DNA of 64,000 nt from Linum tenue. Lineage: Eukaryota; Streptophyta; Magnoliopsida; Malpighiales; Linaceae. Each line of letters opens with the position of its first letter. Within the stretch, counting starts at the first letter, position 1. The notes beneath the pieces were generated by a model. The model made no database searches. It worked only from the letters and a program-made list of their open reading frames with translations, and had not been told where the DNA came from. This document shows positions 1 through 13,905 of this stretch, piece by piece. The DNA lies in assembly GCA_946122785.1 (NCBI GenBank), contig CAMGYJ010000010.1:49683134-49747133 (forward strand), read 5' to 3'. The position numbers and the translations under genes were made by a program.

Positions 1-23
1 GCATTCGGCTTGCAACGTGTTGT

Positions 24-636
24 TTAGTCGCAGCAGACTTCGAAAGCGAAGCAGCAGCATAGCGCAGCAGCACTGAAATTTTCAGGCAGAAAGAGCAGTG
101 CTAGGTTAGTTATACAGGAGGAATGAACATGAAAGAGAGATGGCGAAAGGTAATGAATACATACCATCCTTTCCAGAAGCCATCTCCCTTGCTCTGAGTG
201 CCTGCAGCAACAGGCTGGTGCTGGTGCCCATGCTGCTCGACCATGACCGGGTAACCAGCCGGGGGCGGTACTGCAGCGTGTGGATCATGACCATAACATG
301 GCGCCGCCTGTGGCGGTGGGGGAGGGTAAGGAGTGTATTGCGGTGGTGGGTAAGCATTCCCCATCGGCGGGTATTCTGGACCCGGAGGAGGTGGGTATGC
401 ATGGTGACCCGGTGGTGGATACACTGGACCGAGAACATAGTTCATTGCAGTGTTAAATCCATTGTAAAGCCATGATAAATATCATCGCTGCAGAATCGAT
501 GGTTTGAGTACTTACTTGCAGGAGGAGGAGCTTCGTGGTGGTGATCATGATGGTGATGGTGATCATCGTGGTGGTGTTCATGGTGTTGGTGGTGGTGGTG
601 GTGATCGTCATAGTGGATTTCGTCGTGATGACCCAT
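24..636 (-). CDS. His-rich, Pro-rich CYSTM-type tail-anchored protein
   Basis: Three exons on the minus strand: 636-516, 423-165 and 72-24, joined at phases 1 and 2 with GT-AG junctions (donors gtaagt and gtatgt). Predicted protein 142 aa. Residues 1-36 are a poly-His/Asp/Glu head (21 His in the first 34). Residues about 37-120 are a Pro/Tyr/Gly-rich spacer with repeated YPPP units. The last exon gives a C-terminus GFWKGCAAALCCCFAFEVCCD-like, with a Trp-Lys-Gly lead and six Cys in the last sixteen residues, the hallmark of CYSTM (cysteine-rich transmembrane module) proteins. That family is small, membrane-tethered and linked to stress tolerance. The His-rich head could bind metal ions; this is inference. 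The tail only becomes visible once the last intron is spliced; unspliced reading gives a false end at 110. Family call is firm, biochemical role unknown. Confidence 0.85.
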
Positions 637-1100
637 GTTTTCTTCACAAGTTGGTAGTAGTAGTTAGCTTCGATGGCTTTGTTTCTCAGTTTGCGAGGTG
701 AAAAAGTAGAGAAGGTTTTGTGGTGATGGGTATTTGTAGAAAGCTCAAGAGGGAAGAGCAATGCATAAGGTGTCGATGTTTAGCAAGGAACCAGCCTGGA
801 TTATAACGTAGTATTCAGGCAGTGTGCAGTAAAAAATGGGATCGAACTAGGTGAGGTGGTGTGAAATAGCAGGAGGGATATTGGCTTTAGCAGGTCGATT
901 CCGTTCTCCGTCTTCCTTGGTGCTTAACATTGTCTCCTAGCTGCGTTGTTTTACGGTGGAAGCTGTTCTTTTAGCCATCGGTAGCCGGCTGCTGCAGACG
1001 AAGCCGTGAGGTTTCTATAACGGCAGGACTCGACCAGGCGTTTTATTGGGTTTGATCATTGATGTAACCTCTTCGCCAATGGACTGCGATTTGGCGGATT

Positions 1101-1176
1101 TGGGCCTGTGGTTCGGTTGTCCAATTGAATCTGGCTACTTTGGGCCTGGAGTATAGAGCCCAATTCTGCATGGGCC
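1101..1176. promoter_or_regulatory. Site II (TGGGCC/T) cluster upstream of the CYSTM gene
   Basis: TGGGCC occurs at 1101-1106, 1141-1146 and 1171-1176 and AGCCCA at 1157-1162. Such site II boxes are bound by TCP factors in plant promoters. The cluster lies about 470-540 bp upstream of the CYSTM start codon (636, minus strand). The stretch 637-1100 shows no other gene. Confidence 0.5.
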
Positions 1177-1315
1177 GGGGTTTCACACTGATCATTCTCA
1201 CAGTAGCACACGCACATTTACATTTTTATTATATATTTTTCTTGAGTTATACTCACTATTATTGATAGGTTACAAATTGATTCGCATATTTTTCATATAT
1301 GAAGAAATATTTTTT

Positions 1316-1492
1316 ATGGGCGGGTATGAGTATGGGTATGAGTATAGGACGGGGAGGTTAAAACCATACCCGTCCCATACCCATCAAATTTTTTACGGTT
1401 TTACCCATGCCCGGTCAATGTAGAGATTCCGCGCGTTGACTGGATCGGGGGCGGTTGAATACCCGTGACTATAGGCTTGATTGCCATCCCTA
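1316..1492. mobile_element. Remnant of a hAT-like non-autonomous element
   Basis: Degenerate GGGTATG-rich repeats and their complement (CCATACCC) surround 1320-1390, and the segment ends at 1492 in TTGCCATCCCTA, a typical hAT-like terminus (reverse complement TAGGGATGGCAA). I could not find the matching left end or a target duplication, so the left boundary is a guess and the copy is probably truncated. Confidence 0.4.
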
Positions 1493-4400
1493 ATAGGGAC
1501 TCAGAAACCGAATGAAAGAAAACTAGAGTAGGTTGAGATCCAAAGCTTAAAGCATCAGCTTGTGAACGTGAAAATTGGTGATGGTGGAAGATGGGAGTCA
1601 GTAGAGGAGCACAAGTTTAGGCGCAAATTTAGATTGATATAAACAAAAGGAAAAGGGAGGTTAGTAGATCACATTATAATGATGATGTTGAAGGGAAGTA
1701 GAGACTTTGGGGTGATGATGAATGAACAATGTGGGTTTTGGGGGTTTGATTAATAAGGCAATTAATTGGTTAACCTTAAAGGCATTTGGTTACCTGTCAC
1801 CCTAAACAACGTGAAAGTTCCATTCCAACCTTGCGGAAAATAAAGAAAGAAAGAAGTTTGGTTTCCATGCTTTGCTTGTGGTAGGGAGCATGTTATAGAA
1901 GATGACCATAACAACAGGCAGCGTGAACGTGATGGAGAAAGTTTTGGTTGTTGTGGTAGGAACTAGGAAGATGAATTATACATGAGAGAAAAGAGCTCGA
2001 TTGATGATCGATCCAGCTGAATCATACGAAAAAATTGTTGTTTAGTTAATCACCACATATTTTAGACGTTTCGTTGAAAATTGGACAGAAAAAAACTTTA
2101 TTTATTTGGAGTGTAGCGATAAGCTTGAATTTGAAGAGCTATTTGATATTCTAGTTAGTGGTTTTATATATTAGCCCCATCATTTCGTGAATTCGGATTG
2201 AATAATAAGGTAGAAAATATAAATTTTTTCCTGTGAATGGATGATTGAATTTTATCAACGTCGACAAGTTAATAATACGATTGTTGCAATGGCAAGCTAA
2301 AATATTGGTATTTACCAAGTGTTTTTATAAATAAGTTGATGATTCAATTATCTAAAACGGGTAGCCTCTACAATTAAGTCACCACTGAAGAATTTTTATT
2401 TGGGAGAAGGTGAGTGATTATTTCGAGAAAATTGTCAAGTCGAGATGTCTTAGTTTGTAAATTGTTTACATAAATACCTTCATGAGTTGTAGGACCAAAG
2501 ATCGTCATTGTAATTTTTACTATGATAACTTGACATTTGGTATCCTTTTTCCTATAAGTTTTGAGAGGAAATTATTATTTGATTTTTACCCTCACCCCGA
2601 GTATTTGATGAAAAAAATGGTTGAATTGCCAATATTAAATGTGATTCAACAACCCATTAACCAACTAGAATAGTAGCGATGGAGGGAAGTACAAGTATGT
2701 AGTGCAAGATTGGCCCACAATCTTCCTAAAAGACATGATTCTGTCTGTACCCTCCAAAACCAATAACAAGTGTATACCAAATTGACAAGAAATAAGAAGA
2801 AAAAGGACTGTTAGATATTTGAGATGGTAGCTTATCCATATAATTGCAACCCACCTGCCCAAACCCTAAAGATAAAATGTACCCTAAGCAAAGCATTTTC
2901 TGCAATTCTACACCTAATTCAAGTTCAGTAAAAACGGGATAGTTAGTAACCCTTTTGTAACAGGGTTATTGATTATATGACCCGTCTCACTTTAATCATC
3001 TATGTTATATGTATGTGCGATAAATTGAAAGGGATCCTCTTCTTTTAATTTTTAGTTATGAGCTAGTATTCTCTTCAAGTTTGCACCTGATTCACGTTGA
3101 GTAAGACTTGAACGGTAACCCCTACTTGTAATAGGGTTGTTGATCTTGTAACTCGTCTTGTATGGGGTGATAAATCAAACTTAAATCGTCACTTGATCGA
3201 AGTTCTTCCGAATATCCAATTTCTCTGTTTGCAACCAACAACGGATAAACTCACCTAGACACCGTATCAAATATTGGCAGAAAGTAGAAACTGAATGAAA
3301 GAAGTTAAACCATTTCGATAAACTTCAACGGAAGTTTTACCTTAGATGAACCCGAGTTGGAGTAGTGATGGGACGAAAGATGTTAGAACCTAAGCTAGGG
3401 GCAGTAAGGAAAGAAAAAAAAAGTAATGTGCGTGTGGCCTATACTTGTCAACAACAAAAGCAGCTAGACATGGCAGGTAACAATTGCCCCATTTTCTAGA
3501 TTTCAGGTCCCCTATTTTTAATATAACATGATGATCAGGAAGACCCTCTCTCTTTCTCTTTCTCTTTCTGACAAGTTGTTTTCAATATTCCAACTAAAAG
3601 CAAAAGCATCTTTTTCTTCTCTCTTTAATTCGATCGTTTCCTGTGTGTTGATTATTATTTTAGTTTTCTTGGTATTGAATGTGCAATGGGGCAGAGATGA
3701 TCTGATGGGAACAAAACTGTGGTTTAAGGGACATGAATGTGAAGTGACATGTCCACATATATGCACATGGAAACGTTGCATGCAGCGGCAGAGGAAAGAC
3801 AGTTGGGGAAGGGAAAATGCCCATCGACGTACATCGAAGGAGCCAAAAGAACACCACAGATTTGCATTATAATCCTCAATAATAATTCATCAAGCAATCG
3901 ATTATTTAGGAAGATATTGATATGGTGATGTGCAAGATAATAATGGGGCTTTAGCTTTATCCTTTAGCTACTTGGGAAAAGATTGAGTTGTGATAGGATA
4001 TTCAATTTCTCAGATTTAGAGGTTGATTGGTTGACCTGTGGTCTCTTGTTCTGAATTAGTGAATTAGCGATTATCCGCATACTGTTCAATGAATTTTATT
4101 AAACTTAAAATTAGATCGATCGATTCTTTATTAGAATGAAGATGTGTGTGAAATGTAATGGTGATAAATTCGTTGTTAGACTTGTTCGACAACAACTTGA
4201 AACATTGAGATAAAGTAATTATTAATCCTATTGGTTCGAATTCAAAGTGTTGTCAAATGTCGCTATGATATCAAGTGAAACATCGGTTAATCTTTTGGGT
4301 ATTGATCATAGGTCCATCAGGGTCGGGACCCTTGTACATAGATGTTTATCTAGCCCCATTAGTACGAGATTTTTTGTGAAGGAATCCAAAAACTAATTCG

Positions 4401-4738
4401 TACTGGCTTGGTCTAAAACAAACTATATCGTACTAATGGAACGTAACATATGATTTCGACAAGCTATTACAAGAACCAATCCATTCCAAGTTTCAACAAT
4501 TCAAGTTCTTCGCCTTAACTCGGGATAGTAAAGGAGTTATCGCGACTCAACTGATTTCATAACAATTTGGGAGAACTTCTCAATGGCCATAACTTTTGCC
4601 TAGCTTGACCTAGATGGTGCATGTCATAGCTTTCCAAAGTGACATTGTGGGCATGCATGTGAGCTAGCTGGTGGTGGTGGCCTTGGTGTTTGTCCTTTGC
4701 CCATATTCATTCATTCATTCACCATCATCATTCATATC

Positions 4739-4744
<6 letters not shown>
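1493..4744. other. Intergenic, no gene seen
   Basis: AT-rich DNA with frequent stops in all frames. It contains a diverged direct repeat: about 2910-3005 resembles 3083-3180 (shared blocks such as a GGGTT/ATTGAT run after a TAAC/TAAT-AGGG block). Nothing here looks like a coding exon. The ORF-like stretch at 3528-3872 has Ser/Leu bias caused by CT repeats and no family signature. Confidence 0.5.

Positions 4745-4822
<78 letters not shown>
4745..4822. repeat. (CT)39 microsatellite
   Basis: An uninterrupted run of 39 CT dinucleotides. It is followed by short CTTCC and CCAT repeats to about 4925. The Ser-Leu reading frames across it are an artefact of the repeat. Confidence 0.95.
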
Positions 4823-4825
<3 letters not shown>

Positions 4826-7800
4826 CACTACAGCCTAGCCATATAGCTCTCTATACCTTCCTTCCTTCCATGTCCATCCATCCATCATTTGCCTCTTGTA
4901 CGTTTTCTCCATATCTCCATCCATCGATGGACAACCCTCACTCCAACCCTAGCTTTGTTTCTTAATTTCCCCTTGTCGATTTACATGTCCCTTTCCTTTG
5001 TTTTTCTGCCAATGGTAGTACTGGTGGTGATGCCTCGCTTTCTGCAATTATTAGTGACGAAAGTTGGTCTCCTAGATCTTTCTCTTTGCTTTGCTTTAAT
5101 TCCATTCTTTTTCCATTTGCAGGCTGGAGGAGTGGTCGATTAAGTTTGTTCCTAATTAAGTAGAAACTGACCAATGCCTCCCATCTTGCAGAGATAAAGT
5201 AGCAGAAAAGAAATGATTTGTATTGGCAAATTGATCATACACTAAAACTATAGATATATACATTTATAGGGCATCTACTGCCTGCCCTTTATATCAATGG
5301 TGGTCCATCCATTCATGATATACAACAACAAAAGCTTCTTCCAAACCCTAGCAAGTAGCAACTGTCACCAAGTTACATCCACCTTTTCGTGAGAGAAAGA
5401 AACTTAACATATGGTGAAGAAACAACCATTTTACGCCAACCCATGTCAGGAATAAGATCGTTATTTGAACGGTTATATATTCTTTGTGGTCATTGCGTTA
5501 GGGCATAGTTGAGACAGTATGAATACATGTTACTTACTGCATATACCCTTTTGGTTTCTGGATTAGGGCAGAAGAGACTAATGACTGAAGAAGACATGTG
5601 AAATGATGTAGAATCAAAAGGTAATTAGCCCTCTCTGTTTTCCTTTTGTTTAATAAGGGAGGACAAGTAAGGTATGTTTCCAACACAAGAAATAATGATG
5701 GTTCAACTGACCCCAATTACCCAACAAGCATGAATTGGAAGGAAGAAAAGCACTATAATAAATTAATAACATTTTGAGTAGCAGTTTTCAAAAAATAAAT
5801 TTTTATTATTATCATTTTATGGAGCAGCAGGCAAGGCAAGCCAGGGCAAGTTGGTCCCAACCCAAACTACCCAAAAAAACAAGGGTGTGAAAAAAGGAAG
5901 AGAAAAGAAAAGGGTTTTCCCTCTCAGTCCCAACCCACACGGTACAGAGAACAATAATTTCTCAGTACTACTACCAAGAAATTTCGTGTTGCTTTGTGCT
6001 TGAGATTGGAAGATTCAGAAAACCCAGAAAGCAAAAAAAGAACCCTAGCTCATTTACTGCAAATAGTGTCATCATATATACAAACATACATGTATAGTCC
6101 TACATATCCTCTCACTTTCACTCACTCGATTGGAGGGCAAGTGGCCCAACCATATGTATAAGTAGTACAAACGATCTAAATGAAACGTTTATATCATTGT
6201 GTTTTATAGTCTGATTGATCATTATGCTATTTAACTCCAACTTGTTCGTATAAATTATTTCATTCATGTACAGGAGCAGAAGGTAGGATGAGGTATTGAC
6301 AGATTGATACATTCAAACCAACAAAATTGGTAAACCAAACTTTTAATAATACCAGAGGGTATAAGATCAAACAAAGGGGGAAAGATTGGTAGACTATTTA
6401 TAAAATCAAATATTCCTACCATGAAAGCTTGTTTCTTAAAAAAAAGGTATTAATATTAGGGGAAAGAAGGGAAGAGTGAGTGAGACAGAAAGATTGAGAG
6501 ATTCTCCACAAAATGTGAAGACTTAGAAAAGAAAGGGATCACATGAAAGAACACCAACTATCTTTAAGTTGAATGGAACCCAAATGAATTATTTTATAAA
6601 GAAATGTAAAGTGTAAGGGCACTCCACACTAAGTCAAGTTATACCTGTTGGGATTTTTTTTTTAGTTAATTAAATTATGAAAAATAATTGCCCCTAAAAA
6701 GAGGAGAAACACAAACACAAATGATACCCTTTAGCCATATCATATATTCCAACCCTTTTGTAAAATATGTATAAAGAGAGGGTTGGGTTGGAGTTGGGGT
6801 GGAATGGAAAAAGACCAAAACCAATATCTTGTTTTCTATATATATATAATTTAAGGGTACTTGCTTTTCATGTTATGCCTTCCTTTTTAATTGAGCCCTC
6901 CAATTGGTTGTGTCCCAATATATCATGACAACGTGCGCCAAGCAATCGTTTGCCGTCCAATTCATCACTATCCTTCCCCTTTTGCTTCTCTTCTCTCTTT
7001 CCAACAAGAAAGAAAGTGGTGGTGGTGATGAAGGGTGTACATGGGTTAATTACATAAATGTTCACAAAACTTTGAGATTACGAACACAGTGATTACATAA
7101 TTTGCGATTTGTCAGTGAAGTTTGGAATAACTAACATAATGGTTAGTAGGTCAATTTTCATTAAGTTGTTTAGTCTGAATCGTCTAAGTTGGACGTATTG
7201 CATCATCCAAATCAACCATGTAATCAGCTATTGAATAAGGACGTGGTGGATGGAGTAGTTGTGGACACTGTGGGTTAGAAATTGGATTTGATCAATAAGT
7301 TTAGTTTGAATCTAATATGAGTTCAACGAGTTTAAAACTAACAAGACGAAAAGTTGAATCGATATTATTAGAACACAGTGTGTGACCAATTGACATGCAT
7401 TATTGTCCATGTTTTCCTTGGTAGATCCTCAATATCTATATATGTCCATAACTTCCAACATCTAGCACCAATATATGTCTAGATGAATCGGGGATGTATG
7501 TAGTAGTGTGTGGCCAATTGCACCTCTCCCTTTTCCTTTTCTTTTCTTCTCCACTCCTTGACTTTTTTCTCACACATTGTTCATCACTTTGGCTAGTTTG
7601 CTTTCCTTGGTGGTTCTTTATAATTCCCCCCTTTCTTTTCTATCGAATCCGGTGGTGGTTAAACCAAAGTTTGTGCGTGCTTGTGGGTCGGATATGGTTG
7701 GCTTGATGCATGCTATCATGGAGATATGTGAGAATAAAACGCAAAGATAGATAGATAGACAGACAGGGAAGAAAGGTGAAAGGGAGAGAAAGAGAAAGAG

Positions 7801-10800
7801 AATCCATCCTATTTTCTCTATCTTCAATACTAACAATAATGTTAGTATAAGGTTCATTGAAAGATGATGATGCATTTATGTTACAACTATTCGTAATATG
7901 AAATCGAGAGATTTGAGTTTACAAATTTATGAAAGATTATGTTATACCACTCGCTTTAGCACTCTTTTATAAAAGAGATTCATGTTGAAATGTTTCAATG
8001 ACGCTTTACTTAATTAGGTATGATTTTCGCCGATTATTACATCCCATTTTTATCCTTGGTGGCGGACATTATTAGTGTCGCCCTGAGATTACTTAATAGC
8101 TACAACATAACAAATCTAGAAATGGGAAGAGTACCCTTGGTATACAAGTATCTATTTAATTTGGTCACAACTATGTAGCAATTTGAAGCATATCATCAAT
8201 GTCCATCTCACAATTACCATTTATTAATCAAATTATGTATGTATAGTTACAAAAGCGACATGTGGGCTTTCTGCAGCCTGTAGCCCTGTACGGCAAGATC
8301 CCTCATCTCCCATGCCGAATATTGGCTTTATAATCACCGAATTAAAATTAGTAATCAAATTTATTAATTGATTAATTCTGGTAATTAGTTTTTGGCCTAA
8401 AAAACAAATGCTTATCTCCCCCATGTGGGTGTGATTTGCAAGACTCACTTAGCTGCATAATGACATTGATTACGGAATGGCAGTTTAATTATATTAATTA
8501 ATTTGACGCCCATGTTAACGAAAAGTTCCAATTCCATCGTCGAGGATTTTGCAAATTGAACCACAATTATTGTTAACTTTTTTTAGTTAATTATTCCAGC
8601 TTGGACGGCTAGTAATGGCTGGCTTTGTTAACAATGTCGTCCAAAATGGATCGATCGGTTTCACTCTTTCAATTTTGTCGACGCCGATCACAACAGGGGG
8701 GAACAATAATAATAATAATAATATTTCGATTTAATTAAGATTAATAATGTTGTATTGATGATAATTCAGGAGATGAATGGTCAATGAAAACCCGTAACTA
8801 GAAAATTAAAATATGAGATATATGACTTGTCCATGCCATGTCGATTTTATTTGGAAGTTTGTATAATTGCCGAATTTGGTAGGAAAATGTATTTGTAGAC
8901 AGAAATAAAATAAGCTCATTGTTTTAGGATCTCTTTGGATGTCATTTACCACAGCAATATAAATTGGGACCATCGATCGATGGGGGCAACGTGGAAGGAA
9001 GAAATAATGGTGACAATTAGAGATTTGGACTATTGTTTTTTTTTTTTATGAAGGGTTTTTGTATTTTTTGTTGGAAGATGATGTTGGTTCTAGGTCACCA
9101 TATATATGAGTCATATAGTTTGACCGTATTTGTTATTTTTTTGGAATGTTAGGCTGAAACTTACAACTTATGGTTAAACTTGATAGTGAAGAGGTTAGAA
9201 AGATTATATTGCAATATTGCTACTCATAGTCCCTTGATGTATGAACGGATATGCGTTGTTTGATTGGTTTGATCTCGCAATAGAAAGTTGAGGTGTTTGA
9301 TTAATTCGTCAGCTCTTTAAACATCAATCTAAAGTATAAAACTTATAGGTCGTTTGATGTGATATTTGTCAAACCTGTTATTTTAGAGCAACTATAACAC
9401 ATATACTACATGCCACACTAAATATCGATTGATTTTAATCTTATAGTAGACTATTCTAATGCGAGATAAGGATCAAACCTCTAACTTATGTTTAAAAGAT
9501 GTACTAGAGATAATAATATCTATTAAAAAACTTGAATCCCACAAGATTTCCCCTTCTTTTTGGGACTATAAGTGGTTGAAACCCCTATATATGAATTTGA
9601 ATGCATTACAAGATGAGGGGGCAAAGTATATGTGAAAGGAAATGAGGAGAAAAATTAGGCAAATTTCTAGAAATCAATTTTTTTTGTGTGTGTGTTCCTT
9701 TTCAAAGTAAAGATGAAAAAGAGGACAAAACAATAACAGCCTAATTGAGCACATAAATGAATGTGCTTCGTTGAAATCTCAAACAGAATTAAAATTTCAT
9801 ATATATAATAGGGAAAGACTTTGGATTAATCCAGTGGTTACCTAATAATCCAATTTGAGTGCACTAATCAAGAATTAATCAATTGCCTTGTTTTTATGTG
9901 TGAATAAAATAAAACGTGCTGTTTGTAGCCTGTTTCAATTGGCAGGCCCCATGATGGAAGGAGAAAAAAAAACAGCGTCTTGTGTTGAAGATTGTTGTTT
10001 TAGCCTTGACAAACAAGGCAAACCAAAGCCCTCTAGATTGAGTTGATGAGTCCAAAAAAGCTATGGAATAATATGTTACTGTAGAGACGATTCCAATGGA
10101 GGGGTTTTAATTGGTTTCTTCTTCTTCCAACTTGATTGAACATGGCGAGGAGAGCAAGGAAAGTTCCTCTCAAAGTGTACAATGGGGACAAAGAAAAAAA
10201 CAGTAAGCAATTAATCAAACATATTGATGATCTCTTAATCACAAACTGCGTGGTTGTTGTTCTAATGACAGTGATGTAAGTTTTATTCTTGGACTTTTTT
10301 GTGACAATTCGAATTATTGTCAAAAAATTGAATTTTTGAAATAACAATGAGGTTATGAGCTAGAATATTGTAGCCAGGCCCATATTACTTTTCTCTTGCA
10401 TCCTGGTGGTTTTGTAACTCCTAATATAGGACGAAGAAAATGAGTTACGTGTTACGTTGTTCGGCCACTAATTATTTTTTGCTCTGTCTATGGAGTTGGT
10501 TGTTATCCGCATCAAACTACCCCGTGTACAACACCACTAATTATAATCATAACATGTAGTAGAGCTTGACCGGCTTTAGCCCTCTAGTACACACGTGTTA
10601 GGGTGGGTATCGAGTTACAACTTAAGAACGAGATAGCTTGATAGGGTTAATTATTTTCGGTTCAACATGTTGATGCTCACTTTGTCTATTAATCATTACT
10701 AAAACGTTCTATCTCGGTCTATTTTCATATATGAAATAACTTTTACTGAAGAGAAATTTAGATATAGGAATTAGTTCGTTGTTGTTTTGCTTATGAGAGC

Positions 10801-12941
10801 TGGTATGATCGCACCCGAACTAGTCGTTGTTGCTACGAAGGCAGATAAAAAACCTTGATTATTGAATGAATATTCATTTATGTTTCTAGGAGTTCGATCT
10901 ATTGATTAATCAAACAAGAAATCATGCCTAGCATTCCTGTGTTCAACGATCTCTCTCCGTCTTCCTCTCCCCCAACCAAATATATTGCCGTACAGAGATC
11001 ACAGACGTGCTTGAAGGCAGCCAAGAGATTTGAAAGCCCAAGTTGGTAGAGATTTTGGTCAAATTATTCTGTTATAGAAAAGGGTGTCAATTTCAGTTCC
11101 TGTTGAATTCAAATGGCAGCTTAATAAACATTCAGCCCGAAGAAGGAAAAAAAATGGCAAGAAAATAGGGCCATAAGCTATAGATAGAGCCTTCCATGAC
11201 CACTTGACCAGCATAGCTCGGCGGCCACGATTAACAATGGTGCTGACTACATATATTCAGATCCATTCATCACCCTATGAATATTTCCTGAAATGCGTGG
11301 AAATGGTTACTGTATATATTGCAAGAAAACCGTCAATTATATGTTATGCACACGGTTTGAATTTTGATTAGGCAACGTGATTAGTCTTTGTTCTAATAAT
11401 TAGTAGTTGTGATATGTATCCACAAATTATTATCGACACATACCATGCGTAAATGACGAGAATACTACATAAACTCGTCATAAGATACAAAATGATTCAC
11501 TTGGTTCAGTATGACGGCGTCTACATCTCCATACACGAGGTGCGAAGTAGTAGTCTTGTTACACGATTCGTGCAAATCGCATCTTTCATAAAAACAACTT
11601 GTCTCGATAACCTGAGTTGTTGGAAGAGGTTCATGTATTGTGATCTTAACCGCTTAAATGCTCTCAACGAATGTGGCTGGCCTTTCTCTTGTTGCTGTCG
11701 AAAGTAGATTGACGCTCTGTTTAACATGGTTCAAGGGTGAACCTACGTCCACTTGAAAGGTGTTTCTCTTATTATGTTACATGGCCAATCGATCTTACAC
11801 CAATATTTCTGCGTACCCTGAAACTCATCAACTAGGAATTTACATTCATGAACTAGACTGCTTCCTAGTCCTACACGGACACAAAGGGCGAAGAGTACAT
11901 GGCCATGTTGCTCTCTACGTTAATATTGACCTGACTCACTTGAGGTATGCTCTGGGCCGAAGTAGACGCTTCGACACGAGACTCGTCATGACCCAGTATA
12001 ATTAACCTTCTTCTTTATCACATAAAAAATACTCGATTCCTACTCTATTTTTGCAACCACATCATTCATAAATCACACCAAAACATAAATTGTTGTGAAA
12101 ATCAACCCGTTAACGACCGGATCACGAGGATCATTCGAGAAGATGGGTTCAATCACTATAGTTATGGTCAAACCCTAGAAAGAGGAAGAGATGATGACGA
12201 GATGTTATATATGCTATTTTTAAGGTCAAAACCCAACCCTAAGAGAAAAAGACACAACATAATTAAGCAAAGCTTCTTCCCCGTGTAAACCTAACAAAGT
12301 TGGCTAATAACAGTTGAACATATATACTTGGAGATTCCTTGTGCGATATTTCGCCGAAACTCACTCCACAACGAAGGCAACCAACATTTATATAGGTGAA
12401 TTTTACAATAAAAGGAACAATGTGAATGAATCGACTCCTAGCTAGCTAAGTTAGTTGTAGATGGCAAAAACGATAGAATAGATCTTTCGAATGCAAATTG
12501 GAGATGCGTTCTTATTAGCTGGCCCAATAGCAGCAAGATAAAAAGGCCGGTGAAGAATAAAGGGGAACAAGGAGAGAAAAAAGAAATGGGAAAAAAAACA
12601 AGTAATGTTGTTTACCATAAGTTCATTCGTGTTATGGTAACATTCATATCCTTGTTACTCTTCCGAGATATCTATCGCAAAAGTAAATAACCATTAAAGT
12701 GTAGGCTTCATATAAAAAAAATCTATCAAGCGAACTGACATCGTAAATTACTACTAAGTCGTACATATCATGATTAGATATAGCACGATTCATGCCGTTA
12801 TATGTTTCCGTAACATATGTAGTTCTCATTTAAGTACACGTGACAGTACTAATACACCGTATACTAATTACAATAAACTTCAGAATAACTATCGAAGTAG
12901 TGTTTTCGGATTCACGCTTCCTTCTATAAATTGAAAACAAA
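4823..12941. other. Intergenic, no gene seen
   Basis: About 8 kb of AT-rich sequence with short T/A runs, (TAA)n near 8710 and GA-rich patches near 7770. I see no splice-consistent coding exons, tRNA, or recognised microRNA mature sequence. A weak repeat-like segment at 7040-7260 (a stop-rich 'can be TE' tract) has no clear termini. Confidence 0.45.
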
Positions 12942-13185
12942 GCTTTTAAATTGTTCATCTCATTGATTTCGAATTCACGTACGATCAGCTCAACAATACA
13001 CGTTGCAGTTATCAATCAAATAAGTACCAAGAAGGATAAAAATGAGTAAGTTCGGAATAGAAGGCTTTTAAATTGTTCATCTCATTGATTTCGAATTCAC
13101 GTACGATCAGCTCAACAATACACGTTGCAGTTATCAATCAAATAAGTACCAAGAAGGATAAAAATGAGTAAGTTCGGAATAGAAG
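12942..13185. repeat. Perfect 122-bp tandem duplication
   Basis: Copy one is 12942-13063 and copy two 13064-13185. By eye they are identical over the full 122 bp. The unit contains no gene. Identity implies a very recent duplication, or an assembly artefact. Confidence 0.9.
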
Positions 13186-13905
13186 GAGAGGGTTAAAACA
13201 AATGGGAAAGAAGACCGACCCGAACGGAATTACCATAAAGAACGGCAACCCAAGATTACGAAACTACCCGGGGGTTTCTGCCGAATTACCGGCAGCTCTG
13301 CGCTTGGTTGTGCAATAGGAGTCAAGCAGGCAGGATTAGGAGGAGAGGTAGCAAATCCTCCAATTAATTAATTGCTTAATTAAATTAATCACACCCCCAT
13401 ATTGGTGTTATGAACCAACGAACCTTTCTTTCTTCCTTTAATTAATCACACCCCAATTTATTACGTTAATAATAATTTAATAACACTTCTTCCTATTCTA
13501 TTCAGTATTTAATTTTAATTGAATTTTCTCGTTTTCTTTTCCCTTCAGGTAACCGAATCCCAAAATAGACAAAGAGATCCTTAACCAAGAAAAAACAAAT
13601 CCCTTCTCTCTCTCTCTCTCTCTCATCTTTATCTTTGCTTTTCTTTCTCGTCGACAGCTACAAATATATTTCTCCGTTCGCCATTCCCCTTTCCTTCCCA
13701 ATGCTCTCTCTCACTACTCTGTTTCTCTCTCTACCACCAAACCATTCATAAACCTCTCCTCTCTTCTCTCCCACCACCATTGCCATTCATCAGTTCCCCC
13801 CTTCACCGATTTTGCATGCCGCAACTGCTCAACTCCCATTGATTCTCTCCCTCTCTCCGTATCTCTAATCTCCACCGCGCTCTCCTTCTTCTTCTTCTCT
13901 CTGTA

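Noticed and set aside
3528..3872. 114-codon plus ORF with a hydrophobic stretch
   Set aside because: Composition follows CT repeats, there is no family motif, and the opposite strand is equally open.
4690..4965. Ser/Leu-rich ORF across the CT tract
   Set aside because: Reading frame is produced by the (CT)39 microsatellite; no start context or domain.
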